In this document: piece after piece, positions 1-8,177 of the stretch
Layout: each line of letters starts with the position of its first letter
How positions within the stretch are numbered: position 1 is the first letter of the stretch
From: Rhizobiales bacterium UBA3584
GTDB lineage: Bacteria; Pseudomonadota; Alphaproteobacteria; Rhizobiales; Devosiaceae
DNA length: 18,163 nucleotides
Reading direction: 5' to 3'
NCBI GenBank assembly: GCA_002375765.1
Contig: DFMV01000054.1
Coordinates: 29,177 to 47,339 of the forward strand
Made by a program: the position numbers and the translations under genes
Notes under the pieces: generated by a model
What the model saw: the letters and a program-made list of their open reading frames with translations, nothing else
The model's database searches: none
What the model was told of the DNA's origin: nothing

Positions 1-5
1 TTTTT

Positions 6-1928
6 TCAAAGACTCCGCGTCGCACGCCCGGATAGCGAACCAAATCCCTCGATCAATGCCTCAGTACCGTCGACACTGGAAATCTGATTCTGGATGTCAC
101 GCAGCCGCTCGAATGCGTTTTCGCTCAGGTCTTCGCCTAGCGCCAGTTCGGCTGCTTTGAGTTCCCTATTTAGTTGAACGGATTTGTAATGCAAGGCCAG
201 CGAGTGCTTTAATCCTGTTTCTGCGTCCGACTGCGCGGTATCCGCATCGGCCTGCCATATCCCTTGCCGCGCCAATTGGCTGCGCATTTGGTCCAGCACG
301 GGCCCGTGCCCACGCGCGATCAGCGCTTCGACGATCCCGTTGGGTCCAAGATCGGGATGGACGGTCACAAGATCGAGAAATGCCGCCAACACCTGTCGCG
401 CCGGCAATGACTGGAATTCGATTTCCGCCAACGCTTCCAGCCGGGCCTGCGCCAGTTCTGGGTGATTGACGAGACTCATCAAAATCACGGCTTCCCGCGG
501 AATGACGCCCGGCGTCGCAGCGCCTTTCAACAGCCGCGAATTGCGCAAGGTATCGGAAACCAGCATCTTGGGGTTACCGCGCTGTCCGGTGCGCCGTTGA
601 TCATATCCATTATTTCGCCCCTCGCGCCGGTACTGCCCCCGCGTCGAGATAAACAGCGACGAGATTTTTTCGTCGAACGCCTGACTGTAATGGCGCCGCA
701 CTGAAACATCGGCGATCCGCGCAGCGCGTTCACGCAGCCGCGCCTCCAGCGCCGCGCGCTGCTCGGGCGCTTCGGGAATGCCCCCCGCCGTCTCCATGGC
801 CCAAACCGCATCTGCCAGCGACCGACCACCTGCGATCAGCTCGGCAAAGGCCTGCCGCCCCTGCTGTTTGATGAGGTCGTCCGGATCGAGCCCGCCGGGC
901 AGCGTGACGATCGAAACGCTCTTGCCCGGTTTGAGCATGGGTAGCGCTATATCGACAGAGCGCTCGGCGGCCCGCATCCCGGCGCTGTCGCCATCGAAAC
1001 ACAAAACCGGGATATCGGTCATGCGCCAGAGAAGATTGAGATGATCTTCGGTCAGCGCCGTCCCGAGCGGCGCCACCGCGCCTTCAAAGCCAGCGGCCAC
1101 CGCGGCGATAACATCTAGATAACCTTCGACAACGATCAGCGGCTTGCCGTCATATCCTGCCTGCCGCGCCGCTTGCCCGTTGTAGAGCGTCTGGCGCTTG
1201 TGAAAGAGCTCGGTTTCCGGGGAATTGAGATATTTGGCCGCGACATCGGCGCTCAGCGCCCGGCCGCCGAAGGCGATCACCCGCCCGCGGAAGTCTGTAA
1301 TGGGAAACATCAGTCGGTTGCGAAACCGGTCATAGGGCACGGGAATCTCGTCGCCATGGACGACCAGCCCCGTATCGATCATTTCCTTGGCCGAAACACC
1401 GTTGGCCGCCAGAAACTCCTTCAGTCCGTTGCGGCTATCGGGCGCAAATCCGATCTTGAACCGCTGCTGCATGGCGCCCGACACACCACGCTCAAGCAGA
1501 TAGCCCCGGGCCCGCGCGCCCACATTGTGAGCCAGCGCTTCTACGAAATACGCCGTCGCCAGATCCATGACGTCGTAGAGCGACCGTCTTGCCTCAGCGC
1601 GTTTTTCCGCCTTTTCATCCCGCGCGGGCATTGGCACACCTGCTCGCCCCGCCAGCAGCTCCACCGCTTCGGGAAAGCTCATTCCTGTCTTGTCGGTCAG
1701 AAAGCGGAAATGGTCTCCGCTCGCCCCACATCCGAAACAGTGGTAGCGCCCCCGCCGGTCGTCGGCATGAAAGCTGGGGCTCTTTTCACCGTGGAACGGG
1801 CAGCAGGCCCACATATCGCCTTTGCCGGGCTGGGATTTGCGCTTGTCCCAAACCACATGCTCGCCCACCACCTGCGTTATCGGCAGGCGATTTCGAATCT
1901 CGTCCAGAAAATGATCGGAAAAGCGCAT
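6..1928 (-). CDS. dnaG: DNA primase DnaG
   Basis: This 640-residue protein makes the RNA primers for chromosome replication and acts with the replicative helicase DnaB. The N-terminal CHC2-type zinc-binding domain is visible, with ligands C43, H46, C64 and C67 (CPFH then CFGC). The catalytic core follows, and a TOPRIM domain carries the acidic metal-binding residues in VEGYLD (E268), FDGDSAG (D312, D314) and LDPDD (D348-D351). The last 160 residues or so correspond to the helicase-interacting region. The length is normal for alphaproteobacterial DnaG. The start gives the usual MRFSDHFLDEIRNR opening, but no strong ribosome binding site precedes it. The TGA stop lies six bases from the window edge. 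In this bacterial group rpoD commonly follows, which would lie outside the window. The upstream neighbour on the same strand is the HdeD-like gene, 68 bases away. The identification is firm. Confidence 0.98.
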   Translation of the reverse strand: MRFSDHFLDEIRNRLPITQVVGEHVVWDKRKSQPGKGDMWACCPFHGEKSPSFHADDRRGRYHCFGCGASGDHFRFLTDKTGMSFPEAVELLAGRAGVPMPARDEKAEKRAEARRSLYDVMDLATAYFVEALAHNVGARARGYLLERGVSGAMQQRFKIGFAPDSRNGLKEFLAANGVSAKEMIDTGLVVHGDEIPVPYDRFRNRLMFPITDFRGRVIAFGGRALSADVAAKYLNSPETELFHKRQTLYNGQAARQAGYDGKPLIVVEGYLDVIAAVAAGFEGAVAPLGTALTEDHLNLLWRMTDIPVLCFDGDSAGMRAAERSVDIALPMLKPGKSVSIVTLPGGLDPDDLIKQQGRQAFAELIAGGRSLADAVWAMETAGGIPEAPEQRAALEARLRERAARIADVSVRRHYSQAFDEKISSLFISTRGQYRREGRNNGYDQRRTGQRGNPKMLVSDTLRNSRLLKGAATPGVIPREAVILMSLVNHPELAQARLEALAEIEFQSLPARQVLAAFLDLVTVHPDLGPNGIVEALIARGHGPVLDQMRSQLARQGIWQADADTAQSDAETGLKHSLALHYKSVQLNRELKAAELALGEDLSENAFERLRDIQNQISSVDGTEALIEGFGSLSGRATRSL

Positions 1929-1996
1929 GGACGTTAGGTAAGCGCTAGCCGGCGCTTTGTCACCTGTTCCCGCGCTTTTCCTCCTTATTCACAGCC

Positions 1997-2554
1997 TCAG
2001 TGGCCCGCTTGCCAAAGCCGCCAGGCAAGGCCAAGCAGGCCGAAGGCAAAGACCATCATCAGCACGCCGCCAACCATGACCAGGGCCACGGCGGCCTCGA
2101 GCGGCCAGAAGGCAAGCAAGAGCCCGAACAGGACGTAAAGCACGCCGCTGAGCAGCACCGGCCAGATCTTGGCGTAGAGTTCGCGTTCGCGCACGACAAC
2201 GACAATCTCCATGGCCCCGACAAAAATCGCCTGAAAGGCAACCAGATAAACGAGGAATGCCGCGGTAATCAGCGTACCCAGCAGCGGCGAGATGAGAATC
2301 AGGATGCCCACGACGATCGAGAGGGCATTGCGCACCACGTCGAACCAAAAATTGCCGGTTTTACCGCCTCCGAATGTGATGGCCCACAAACCCAGCACCC
2401 CGTCGATGACGAACAGCGCCGCCGCCAGGGTCGTTAGCACGAGAAGGGCCGCTCCGGGAAACAGTACGGCATAAATCCCCGCGAGCAGCATCAGCACCCC
2501 GCGAAGCCCGGTGAGAATGGATGGAAAGCGCGACGACTTGTTTTCGTCAGCCAT
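1997..2554 (-). CDS. HdeD/DUF308 family integral membrane protein
   Basis: This 185-residue protein is almost entirely hydrophobic and shows about six predicted membrane segments, roughly at residues 15-34, 37-57, 75-95, 98-118, 128-148 and 152-175. Short charged linkers separate them, for example VRERELYAK around residue 122. The pattern, size and small-residue-rich helices fit the HdeD/DUF308 family, whose enterobacterial founder is tied to acid resistance. The biochemical role of the family is unclear, so no function is asserted here. A GGGGA ribosome binding site lies about seven bases before the ATG. The gene sits between yqeY (61 bases upstream) and dnaG (68 bases downstream) on the same strand and may be co-transcribed with them. 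Confidence 0.85.
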   Translation of the reverse strand: MADENKSSRFPSILTGLRGVLMLLAGIYAVLFPGAALLVLTTLAAALFVIDGVLGLWAITFGGGKTGNFWFDVVRNALSIVVGILILISPLLGTLITAAFLVYLVAFQAIFVGAMEIVVVVRERELYAKIWPVLLSGVLYVLFGLLLAFWPLEAAVALVMVGGVLMMVFAFGLLGLAWRLWQAGH

Positions 2555-2615
2555 GATAGTCCCCTAAGCCGCAACAACCCGGGAACCTTACGCCTGATAT
2601 TTGCGTGAGAAAAGA

Positions 2616-3068
2616 TCAGGCGCCGAGCTGTGCCTTGACCTGCTTGGAGGCCTGGCCGAAATCGATCTGTCCGGGGTATTTGGCCTTGAGCACGCCCACG
2701 ACCTTGCCCATGTCGCGCAGCCCTTCGGCTCCGGTTTCGGCAATGGCCGCCTTGATCGCCGCATCGACCTCGGCCTCGGTCAGGGGTTTTGGCAGGAATT
2801 CCTTGATGATCTCGATTTCCTCGCGCTCCTGCGCTTCGAGTTCGGGCCGCCCGTTCTGGCCGTAAAGTGCCGCCGACTCCTCGCGCTGCTTGACCATCTT
2901 TTGCAGGATGGCAAGGATATCCTCATCTCCGATGCCATCCTTGCCCTCGCCCCGCGCCGCGATTTCACGGTCCTTGATGGCGGCATTGATGAGTCGCAGC
3001 GTCGTCGTCCGGCGGCCGTCGCGCGCCTTCATGGCGTCCTTCATGGCAGCACTGATCTGATCGCGCAT
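2616..3068 (-). CDS. yqeY: GatB/YqeY domain-containing protein
   Basis: This is a 150-residue soluble, charged, mostly helical protein that begins MRDQISAAMKDAMKARD and ends QASKQVKAQLGA. This layout is the YqeY family, related to the tRNA-binding tail of the GatB amidotransferase subunit. Its precise role is not settled, although a tRNA-related function is often suggested. The landmark KEFLPKPLTEAEVDAAIK and the C-terminal DMGKVVGVLKAKYPGQ segment are typical. The open frame continues upstream, but the ATG at 3068 is chosen because AAGGGA precedes it at proper spacing and family proteins begin here; residues further upstream resemble nothing. The gene diverges from carA, and yqeY next to dnaG is a familiar arrangement in alphaproteobacteria. 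Confidence 0.95.
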   Translation of the reverse strand: MRDQISAAMKDAMKARDGRRTTTLRLINAAIKDREIAARGEGKDGIGDEDILAILQKMVKQREESAALYGQNGRPELEAQEREEIEIIKEFLPKPLTEAEVDAAIKAAIAETGAEGLRDMGKVVGVLKAKYPGQIDFGQASKQVKAQLGA

Positions 3069-3111
3069 GATCGGTTTCCCTTGAGGTTCGTTGTCCTGTT
3101 TTGGTGCCGTT

Positions 3112-3141
3112 CCTATAGCCCAAGCGTGTCCGCAAAGCCAA
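3112..3141 (-). promoter_or_regulatory. Candidate sigma-70-like promoter for yqeY
   Basis: On the minus strand TTGGCT (3141-3136) and TATAGG (3117-3112) are separated by 18 bases, giving a predicted transcript start about 35-40 bases before the yqeY ATG. Spacing and position are reasonable and the match to consensus is moderate. This is inferred by eye. Confidence 0.35.
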
Positions 3142-3202
3142 TCGCTTGCCCGATTCATGCTAAGCTTTTGATTTTGAACACTTTCAATTCCCAACGACTC
3201 GG

Positions 3203-3231
3203 TTGACCGCGCCGTGCCCTTCAAATAGGTT
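3203..3231 (+). promoter_or_regulatory. Candidate promoter for carA
   Basis: TTGACC (3203-3208) and TAGGTT (3226-3231) are separated by 17 bases. The -35 element is strong and the -10 element weak. If used, it gives carA a leader of about 170 bases that contains the repeat and hairpins at 3307-3385. No transcript data support it. Confidence 0.35.
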
Positions 3232-3306
3232 CGCGCAAATTCAATATAGGGCGGAGCAGAACCACCAGACGGCGACCATCGCCGGAGGTTCCGCGCGCCT
3301 GAACTG

Positions 3307-3365
3307 GAGCGCTTCCAGAATAAGTGGACACCACTCATTCGGTCCGGAAGCACGACAAAACAAAG
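3307..3365 (+). repeat. Dispersed bipartite palindromic repeat, copy 1
   Basis: This 59-base unit aligns without gaps to 8177-8235, with about 47 identical positions. It folds into a long hairpin: outer arms GCTTCC (3311-3316) and GGAAGC (3346-3351), and inner arms GAATAAGTGG (3318-3327) and CCACTCATTC (3331-3340) with one mismatch. A short A-rich linker (ACGACAAAACAAAG) follows, then a second hairpin at 3370-3385. Extragenic palindromes of this kind are common in Hyphomicrobiales genomes (recalled knowledge, not searched here). Confidence 0.8.
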
Positions 3366-3369
3366 TCGT

Positions 3370-3385
3370 AGAGCCACATGGCTCT
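3370..3385 (+). repeat. Short hairpin directly upstream of the carA ribosome binding site
   Basis: AGAGCC and GGCTCT form a perfect inverted repeat around ACAT. The hairpin ends 13 bases before the GGAG of the carA ribosome binding site and occupies the place of the second hairpin of the composite repeat. A role in carA expression is possible but not shown. Confidence 0.55.
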
Positions 3386-3409
3386 GATGCATGAAAATGG
3401 AGAAGCCCC

Positions 3410-4597
3410 GTGTCCGGTTGGAAAGAATCCGCCCCCACCGCAGTCCTTATCCTGCGCGATGGGACGCGCCTTGAGGGCCAAGGCATCGGCGCTATCGGTA
3501 CGGCCGTCGGCGAAGTGTGCTTCAACACCGCCATGACCGGTTATCAGGAAATCCTGACCGATCCCTCCTACGCCGGCCAGATCATCACCTTCACCTTCCC
3601 CCATATCGGCAATGTCGGCGCCAACGACGAAGACATCGAGACCGTTAACATGGCGGCCGCCTCTGGCATCCGCGGTGCCGTCATCAAGGCCGACGTCACC
3701 AGTCCGTCCAACTACCGCGCCGCCGAACGGCTCGACGCCTGGCTCAAAAAGCGCGGCATCATCGGCATCGCCGGGCTCGATACCCGCGCGCTGACCGCCC
3801 TGATCCGCGAAAAGGGCATGGCCGACGCCGTGATCGCCCATTCTCCGGACGGCAATTTCAACGACGCCGCGCTCAAGGTCGAACTCGACCAGTTCCCCGG
3901 TCTCGAAGGTCTCGATCTCGCCAAAGAAGTCTCGACCACCCAGACCTACAAATGGGACGAGACCCGCTGGCGGCTGGGAGAGGGCTATGGCCGCGTCGAA
4001 AACCCCGATTTTCACATTGTAGCCATCGATTACGGTGCCAAGCGCAACATCCTGCGTTGTATCGCCGATCAGGGTGCCCGCGTAACGGTCGTTCCGGCCA
4101 CCGCGACGGTCGAAGACATCATGGCGCACAATCCCGACGGGATATTTCTCTCCAATGGCCCCGGCGATCCCGCGGCGACTGGCGAATATGCTGTACCGAC
4201 CATCAGGAAGGTCATGGAAACCGGCAAGCCCGTGTTCGGCATCTGCCTCGGCCACCAGCTTTTGGGCCTCGCCCTCGGCGGCAAGACCACAAAGATGCAT
4301 CAGGGCCATCACGGCGCCAACCATCCGGTCAAGGACCTCACCACCGGCAAGGTCGAGATCACCTCGATGAACCACGGCTTCGCTGTCGACAGCGACAGCC
4401 TGCCCACCGGCGTGGTCGAAACCCACACATCGCTGTTCGATGGCTCTAACGCCGGCCTTGCCGTTGAAGGCAAGCCGATCTTTTCGGTCCAGTATCACCC
4501 TGAGGCCTCCCCCGGCCCGCACGACGCCCATTACCTCTTCAAGCGCTTCATCAATCTGGTGCGCGAGCAGAAGGGCATGGAAGTCGTGGCCGAGTAA
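3410..4597 (+). CDS. carA: Carbamoyl-phosphate synthase small subunit (glutamine amidotransferase)
   Basis: This 395-residue cytoplasmic protein hydrolyses glutamine and passes ammonia to the large subunit CarB for carbamoyl-phosphate synthesis, which feeds pyrimidines and arginine. The N-terminal CarA domain carries the typical FNTAMTGYQEILTDPSY segment. The C-terminal class I glutamine amidotransferase domain shows LSNGPGDP, the nucleophile C279 in GICLGHQ, and H363 with E365 in QYHPEASPGPHD. The start is GTG, supported by GGAGAAG a few bases upstream and by family alignment of the N-terminus. Length is normal. carB is not adjacent but begins about 11 kb downstream on the same strand. Divergent yqeY lies upstream, separated by a spacer with a repeat element. 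Confidence 0.98.
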   Translation: MSGWKESAPTAVLILRDGTRLEGQGIGAIGTAVGEVCFNTAMTGYQEILTDPSYAGQIITFTFPHIGNVGANDEDIETVNMAAASGIRGAVIKADVTSPSNYRAAERLDAWLKKRGIIGIAGLDTRALTALIREKGMADAVIAHSPDGNFNDAALKVELDQFPGLEGLDLAKEVSTTQTYKWDETRWRLGEGYGRVENPDFHIVAIDYGAKRNILRCIADQGARVTVVPATATVEDIMAHNPDGIFLSNGPGDPAATGEYAVPTIRKVMETGKPVFGICLGHQLLGLALGGKTTKMHQGHHGANHPVKDLTTGKVEITSMNHGFAVDSDSLPTGVVETHTSLFDGSNAGLAVEGKPIFSVQYHPEASPGPHDAHYLFKRFINLVREQKGMEVVAE

Positions 4598-4638
4598 GCG
4601 GCACCCGCGCCGAGTGACTTGACACCTCGGAGCCTGCA

Positions 4639-4681
4639 GCCGAAAAACCTTCGGCAAATTGCCGCCCGCCGCCTTGGCGGC
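4639..4681 (+). terminator. Possible transcription end after carA
   Basis: Two adjacent inverted repeats lie 41 bases past the carA stop: GCCGAA / TTCGGC around AAACC (4639-4655), and a GC-rich GCCGC / GCGGC hairpin around 4668-4681. Neither is followed by a T-run, so an intrinsic terminator is only a guess. Confidence 0.3.
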
Positions 4682-4720
4682 CGGCCGGCACTGACTAGAC
4701 AATAGCTCGGGGACATCGGC

Positions 4721-5842
4721 ATGAAAATTCGTTTGGTTACGGCACTTTTGGCTGCCTTTTTGAGCACGGGTGCCATAGCCCAGGATGCCCCGGCCGGTTT
4801 CGCGGATGCTGCGTCCGCTGCCTTACAGGCATACCCCTCGGCTGGCCTTGCCGTCGTCCGTATCGAGAATGGCGCAGTGGCCTGGAGCGGCTATGCCGGT
4901 GAGCAGGGGCCAGGTGTTCCCGCCAGCGCCTCCACCCTTTTCAACACTGCCTCCATCGCCAAGACCGTGACGGCCGAACTCGTTCTGCGTCTTGCCGAGG
5001 CCGGCAAACTCTCGCTGCATGAGCCGGTCTCAAATGAATATGTTCACCCCGATCTGGCTGACGATCCACGCTACGAGTTGCTGACACCAGCGATTTTGCT
5101 CTCCCATCAGGCGGGTTTGAAAAACTGGCCGTACAACTATGAAGACGGCCGCCTGGCCTTCATTCAGGACCCAGGGACAGGATTTACCTATTCCGGCGCT
5201 GGGTATGAAATTCTCGCAGAATTTGCTGCACGGCGTATGGATGCCGACTTCGCCGAGTTGGTTCATGAATGGGTGCTCCAGCCCGCTGGCGTCGAAAACG
5301 ACGTGAGTCTTGGTGCCGCCGGTATGCCGGCGGATCGTCTGGCTACGCCGATGCAGCGCGGCGAGGCGGTCTATGACGCCATCGGAGATGCGGAAATGCC
5401 GCCCAGCGCGGCGGACAACCTGTTTGTTACAGCACCCGCCTATGCCCGGTTGTTCGTTGCGATGATGGAAGAGACCCCGCTGACGGGTGAAGCCGCCAAC
5501 GCCCGAACGACCTCGGTGCTCGACAGTTCCGATCACGCCCCCTGCACCATGGATGACACTTCGCTGTGCCCGATTGAAACGGGCCAGTCGCTCGGCTGGA
5601 GCGTCGCCGACTTCGAAGAGTCACGCTATGTGTTTCACTCCGGCTCGGATTGGGGCGAAAATGCCATCGTGGTCTACAACGTCACCAGCCGCGACGGCTG
5701 GGTCGTTTTTGTCAATGGCGGCAACGGCATGGGCGTATGGCTTGATCTGATGCAGACCGTTGCGCCGGACCATGACTATTTCCGCTTCGTGCGGTCCTTG
5801 CCGCAGGTCCAGCAAATGCTTGCTGCTCTGCAAAATCGCTAA
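4721..5842 (+). CDS. Secreted SxxK serine hydrolase (beta-lactamase class C-like)
   Basis: This 373-residue protein starts with a Sec-type signal peptide, with likely cleavage after AIA at residue 20, so it should act in the periplasm. It belongs to the beta-lactamase-related serine hydrolase family (PF00144-like, MEROPS S12). The three expected active-site elements are present: S78-x-x-K81 in ASIAK, Y157 in TYSGAGYE, and H306-S-G in HSGSD. The tyrosine motif reads Y-S-G rather than Y-x-N, a variant seen in esterase or peptidase-like members. The substrate cannot be told, and drug resistance should not be assumed. GGGGA precedes the ATG at suitable spacing. It follows carA by 123 bases with possible hairpins between, so it is probably a separate unit. 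A perfect hairpin follows its stop. Confidence 0.9.
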   Translation: MKIRLVTALLAAFLSTGAIAQDAPAGFADAASAALQAYPSAGLAVVRIENGAVAWSGYAGEQGPGVPASASTLFNTASIAKTVTAELVLRLAEAGKLSLHEPVSNEYVHPDLADDPRYELLTPAILLSHQAGLKNWPYNYEDGRLAFIQDPGTGFTYSGAGYEILAEFAARRMDADFAELVHEWVLQPAGVENDVSLGAAGMPADRLATPMQRGEAVYDAIGDAEMPPSAADNLFVTAPAYARLFVAMMEETPLTGEAANARTTSVLDSSDHAPCTMDDTSLCPIETGQSLGWSVADFEESRYVFHSGSDWGENAIVVYNVTSRDGWVVFVNGGNGMGVWLDLMQTVAPDHDYFRFVRSLPQVQQMLAALQNR

Positions 5843-5856
5843 GCGCAACGCCAAAA

Positions 5857-5893
5857 AACCAGATCCGGCATACCCGAGATGCCGGATCTGGTT
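5857..5893 (-). terminator. Perfect 15-bp hairpin; canonical terminator on the minus strand
   Basis: AACCAGATCCGGCAT (5857-5871) pairs perfectly with 5879-5893 around a 7-base loop, 14 bases after the serine hydrolase stop. On the plus strand no T-run follows. On the minus strand the stem leads into six T residues (the A-run at 5853-5858, partly within the stem). It may end plus-strand transcripts as a plain hairpin, but as an intrinsic terminator it fits minus-strand transcription better. Confidence 0.6.
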
Positions 5894-6088
5894 GAGACTT
5901 ACCGCACCGATGGTGAGTCTTCCGGTCGGCTCTTCGCAAATCGGCTGCAGCTCCTCTGCGAGCGTGCATGGACCACAAGCGTCCTGAACATCGACCGCTT
6001 GGCGTCGCTGCGCATTTCGGCAGGACGCGTATCAGGTCACAACGAATATTTGACCAAAAGATAAAAAAGCGGGAAGGTAATCACGCGC

Positions 6089-6106
6089 GCGTCATCGGGC
6101 CGTCAG
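6089..6106 (+). promoter_or_regulatory. Pho-box-like direct repeat upstream of cpdB
   Basis: GCGTCAT and CCGTCAG are two heptamers with an 11-base period (4-base spacer), the geometry of a PhoB site with consensus CTGTCAT. Each half matches five of seven positions. It lies about 80 bases before the start of a phosphoesterase gene. The match is imperfect and no clear -10 element follows, so this is suggestive only. Confidence 0.3.
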
Positions 6107-6188
6107 AAAACTGCGGCAATGGGGAGACGTGCGCCTCGCATCATTCTTGGTGATTCAACAAACCCCAGCGTCCTTTCGGAGGGACATC

Positions 6189-8177
6189 ATGCATCATAAT
6201 CTCTCAATCAGCCGCCGCGCCTTTCTAGCGGGCACGGCCTCGGTCGGCGCCGCCGCCATCGTCATGCATCCTTTTGCGGCCATGGCGCAGATCAATCAGG
6301 CCCATTTGCGTATCCTTGAAACCACCGACATCCACGTCAACCTGCTGCCTTACGACTATTACGCCGATCGTGAAGACAACACGCTGGGCATGGCGCGCAC
6401 CGCCTCGATCATCGAGAACATTCGTGCCGAAGCGGGCAATGCGATCCTGCTCGACAATGGCGACATGCTCCAGGGTAGCCCGATGGGCGACTATGTCGCT
6501 TACGAGCGCGGCGTTGACGCTGAGGATATCCACCCAACCATCGCAGCCATGAACGCACTCGGCTACGATGCGGGCACCATCGGCAACCACGAATTCAACT
6601 ATGGCCTCGAATTCCTCGAAACGGCGATGGCCGGAGCCCAGTATCCGGTCGTCCTGGCCAATGTCGTGCGCGGCGAAACCCTGCCCGACAACATCGCCGA
6701 TGATGACACGCTGTTTGAACCCTACGTGATCGTCGAAAAGGAACTGACCGATGGCGCTGGCGAAACCAAGACCATCCGCATCGGCCTGATCGGCTTCGTC
6801 CCGCCCCAGATCATGACCTGGGATTCCGCCCATCTGACCGGCAAGGTCGCCCCGCGCGACATCATCGAAACCGCCCGGTATTATGTGCCCATCATGCGCG
6901 AAGAAGGCGCCGACATCATCGTCGCCATGAACCATGGCGGCATCGAGGGCGGGCAAGCGTCTCCGATGATGGAAAACGTTTCCCTCCAGCTCGGCGCCAT
7001 CGAGGGCATCGATGTGATCCTGGCGGGCCACCAGCATCTCGTCTTCCCCGGCCCTGACTATGAGGGCATCGAAGGCGTCGATGTCGAAGCCGGTACGCTG
7101 AACGGGAAACCTGCCGTTATGGCCGGCTTCTGGGGCAGCCATATGGGCCTTGTCGACCTGCTGCTCGAAGTCGACGATTCCGGCACCTGGTCGATCCTTT
7201 CCCACACCTCCGAAGCGCGCCCCATCTACGAGCGCGTCGATGGCGCCGTTACCCCGACCGTTGAATCCGAAGACACCGTCACTCAAGCGGTCGACGAGGA
7301 GCACCAGGCAACCCTCGACTACGTCCGCCGCCCGGTTGGTGAAACCGCCGCTGCACTGCACTCCTATTTCGCGCTGGTGGCCGACGATCCGTCCGTGCAG
7401 ATCGTCAACATCGCCCAGAAGGCTTATCTCGAACAGATGATGGCCGGCACCGAATGGGAAGGCATCCCGATCATCTCGGCCGCTGCTCCCTTCAAGGCCG
7501 GTGGTCGCGGCGGCCCGGAATATTATACCGACGTTCCCGTCGGCCCCGTCGCCATCCGCAACGTTGCCGATCTCTATCTCTACCCCAACACCATCCAGGC
7601 GGTGCTGCTCACCGGCGCCGACGTCAAGGAATGGCTCGAACGTTCGGCCGGCATCTTCAATCAGGTCGAGCCCGGTTCCAGCGATGCCCCGCTCATCAAC
7701 CCCTCCTTTCCGTCTTATAATTTCGATGTGATTGACGGGGTGACCTATAAGATCGACGTGACACAGCCCTCGAAATACGCCGCTGACGGCGGTGCGTTGG
7801 AGAACCCCGATGCCCAGCGTATTGTTGACCTGATGTATGAAGGCCAGCCCATCGACCCCGAGGCTCAGTTCGTGGTTGCCACCAACAACTACCGCGCTGG
7901 CGGCGGCGGCGGCTTCCCCGGCATCGGCCCCGACAAGGTCATCTTCATGGGTCCCGACACCAACCGCGACCTGATCGTTCGCTACATCGTCGAGCAGGGC
8001 ACCATCAATCCGGCGGCCGACAGCAACTGGTCTCTGGCCGAAATTGGCGATACCACAGTGTTGTTTGAAACCGGCCCCGCAGCCGAGCAGCACTTGGCCG
8101 ACGTCACCGCGGTCTCCATTGAGCCGACCGGCGAAACCAGTGAAGCGGGCTTCGGCATCTACCGCATCACGCTATAG
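6189..8177 (+). CDS. cpdB: 2',3'-cyclic-nucleotide 2'-phosphodiesterase / 3'-nucleotidase, Tat-exported
   Basis: This 662-residue periplasmic enzyme probably hydrolyses 2',3'-cyclic nucleotides and 3'-nucleotides, salvaging nucleosides and phosphate. The N-terminus has a twin-arginine signal, SRRAFLAG at residues 8-15, with likely cleavage after AMA at residue 33. The calcineurin-like metallophosphatase domain follows, with TDIH (D47, H49), [14 protein letters not shown] (D89 and D92), GNHEF (N133, H134), NHGG (H249) and AGHQH (H281, H283). The C-terminal 5'-nucleotidase domain has [13 protein letters not shown] near residue 565. The start at 6189 is chosen over an in-frame GTG at 6129 because GGAGGG precedes it and it begins the Tat signal. 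ILETTDIH plus [12 protein letters not shown] resembles CpdB more than UshA. The TAG stop coincides with the first bases of repeat copy 2. Confidence 0.93.
   Translation: MHHNLSISRRAFLAGTASVGAAAIVMHPFAAMAQINQAHLRILETTDIHVNLLPYDYYADREDNTLGMARTASIIENIRAEAGNAILLDNGDMLQGSPMGDYVAYERGVDAEDIHPTIAAMNALGYDAGTIGNHEFNYGLEFLETAMAGAQYPVVLANVVRGETLPDNIADDDTLFEPYVIVEKELTDGAGETKTIRIGLIGFVPPQIMTWDSAHLTGKVAPRDIIETARYYVPIMREEGADIIVAMNHGGIEGGQASPMMENVSLQLGAIEGIDVILAGHQHLVFPGPDYEGIEGVDVEAGTLNGKPAVMAGFWGSHMGLVDLLLEVDDSGTWSILSHTSEARPIYERVDGAVTPTVESEDTVTQAVDEEHQATLDYVRRPVGETAAALHSYFALVADDPSVQIVNIAQKAYLEQMMAGTEWEGIPIISAAAPFKAGGRGGPEYYTDVPVGPVAIRNVADLYLYPNTIQAVLLTGADVKEWLERSAGIFNQVEPGSSDAPLINPSFPSYNFDVIDGVTYKIDVTQPSKYAADGGALENPDAQRIVDLMYEGQPIDPEAQFVVATNNYRAGGGGGFPGIGPDKVIFMGPDTNRDLIVRYIVEQGTINPAADSNWSLAEIGDTTVLFETGPAAEQHLADVTAVSIEPTGETSEAGFGIYRITL

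Larger units (their letters stand above)
3069..3409. other. Divergent spacer between yqeY and carA
   Basis: This 341-base non-coding stretch separates the divergent yqeY and carA genes. It holds a candidate yqeY promoter at 3112-3141, a candidate carA promoter at 3203-3231, the first copy of the bipartite repeat at 3307-3365, and a second hairpin at 3370-3385 next to the carA ribosome binding site. The open frames crossing it on both strands do not look like genes. Confidence 0.7.
5843..6188. other. Non-coding spacer between the serine hydrolase and cpdB
   Basis: This 346-base stretch holds the hairpin at 5857-5893, a candidate Pho-box-like repeat at 6089-6106, and the strong cpdB ribosome binding site GGAGGG at 6178-6183. 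The short frames through it have no recognisable product. A GTG at 6129 in the cpdB frame is not preferred as a start. Nothing else is recognised. Confidence 0.6.

Noticed and set aside
1173..1937. 254-residue plus-strand open frame opposite dnaG
   Set aside because: It overlaps the zinc and core domains of dnaG in antisense and has no family features.
3069..3392. Upstream in-frame extension of yqeY
   Set aside because: The extra residues look random, cross the repeat, and a good ribosome binding site marks the ATG at 3068.
3335..4702. 455-residue open frame on the minus strand opposite carA
   Set aside because: It is antisense to carA, low in complexity and without recognisable motifs.
4721..5842. 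Antibiotic-resistance beta-lactamase
   Set aside because: The Y-S-G tyrosine motif and HSG box fit esterase/peptidase-like members of the wider family; class membership does not show drug hydrolysis.
6129..6188. GTG start 20 codons upstream of the chosen cpdB start
   Set aside because: It would bury the Tat signal behind extra residues, and the GGAGGG site precedes the ATG at 6189.
6225..8093. 622-residue open frame on the minus strand opposite cpdB
   Set aside because: It is the antisense shadow of a certain gene in GC-rich DNA, with no domain or ribosome binding site evidence.
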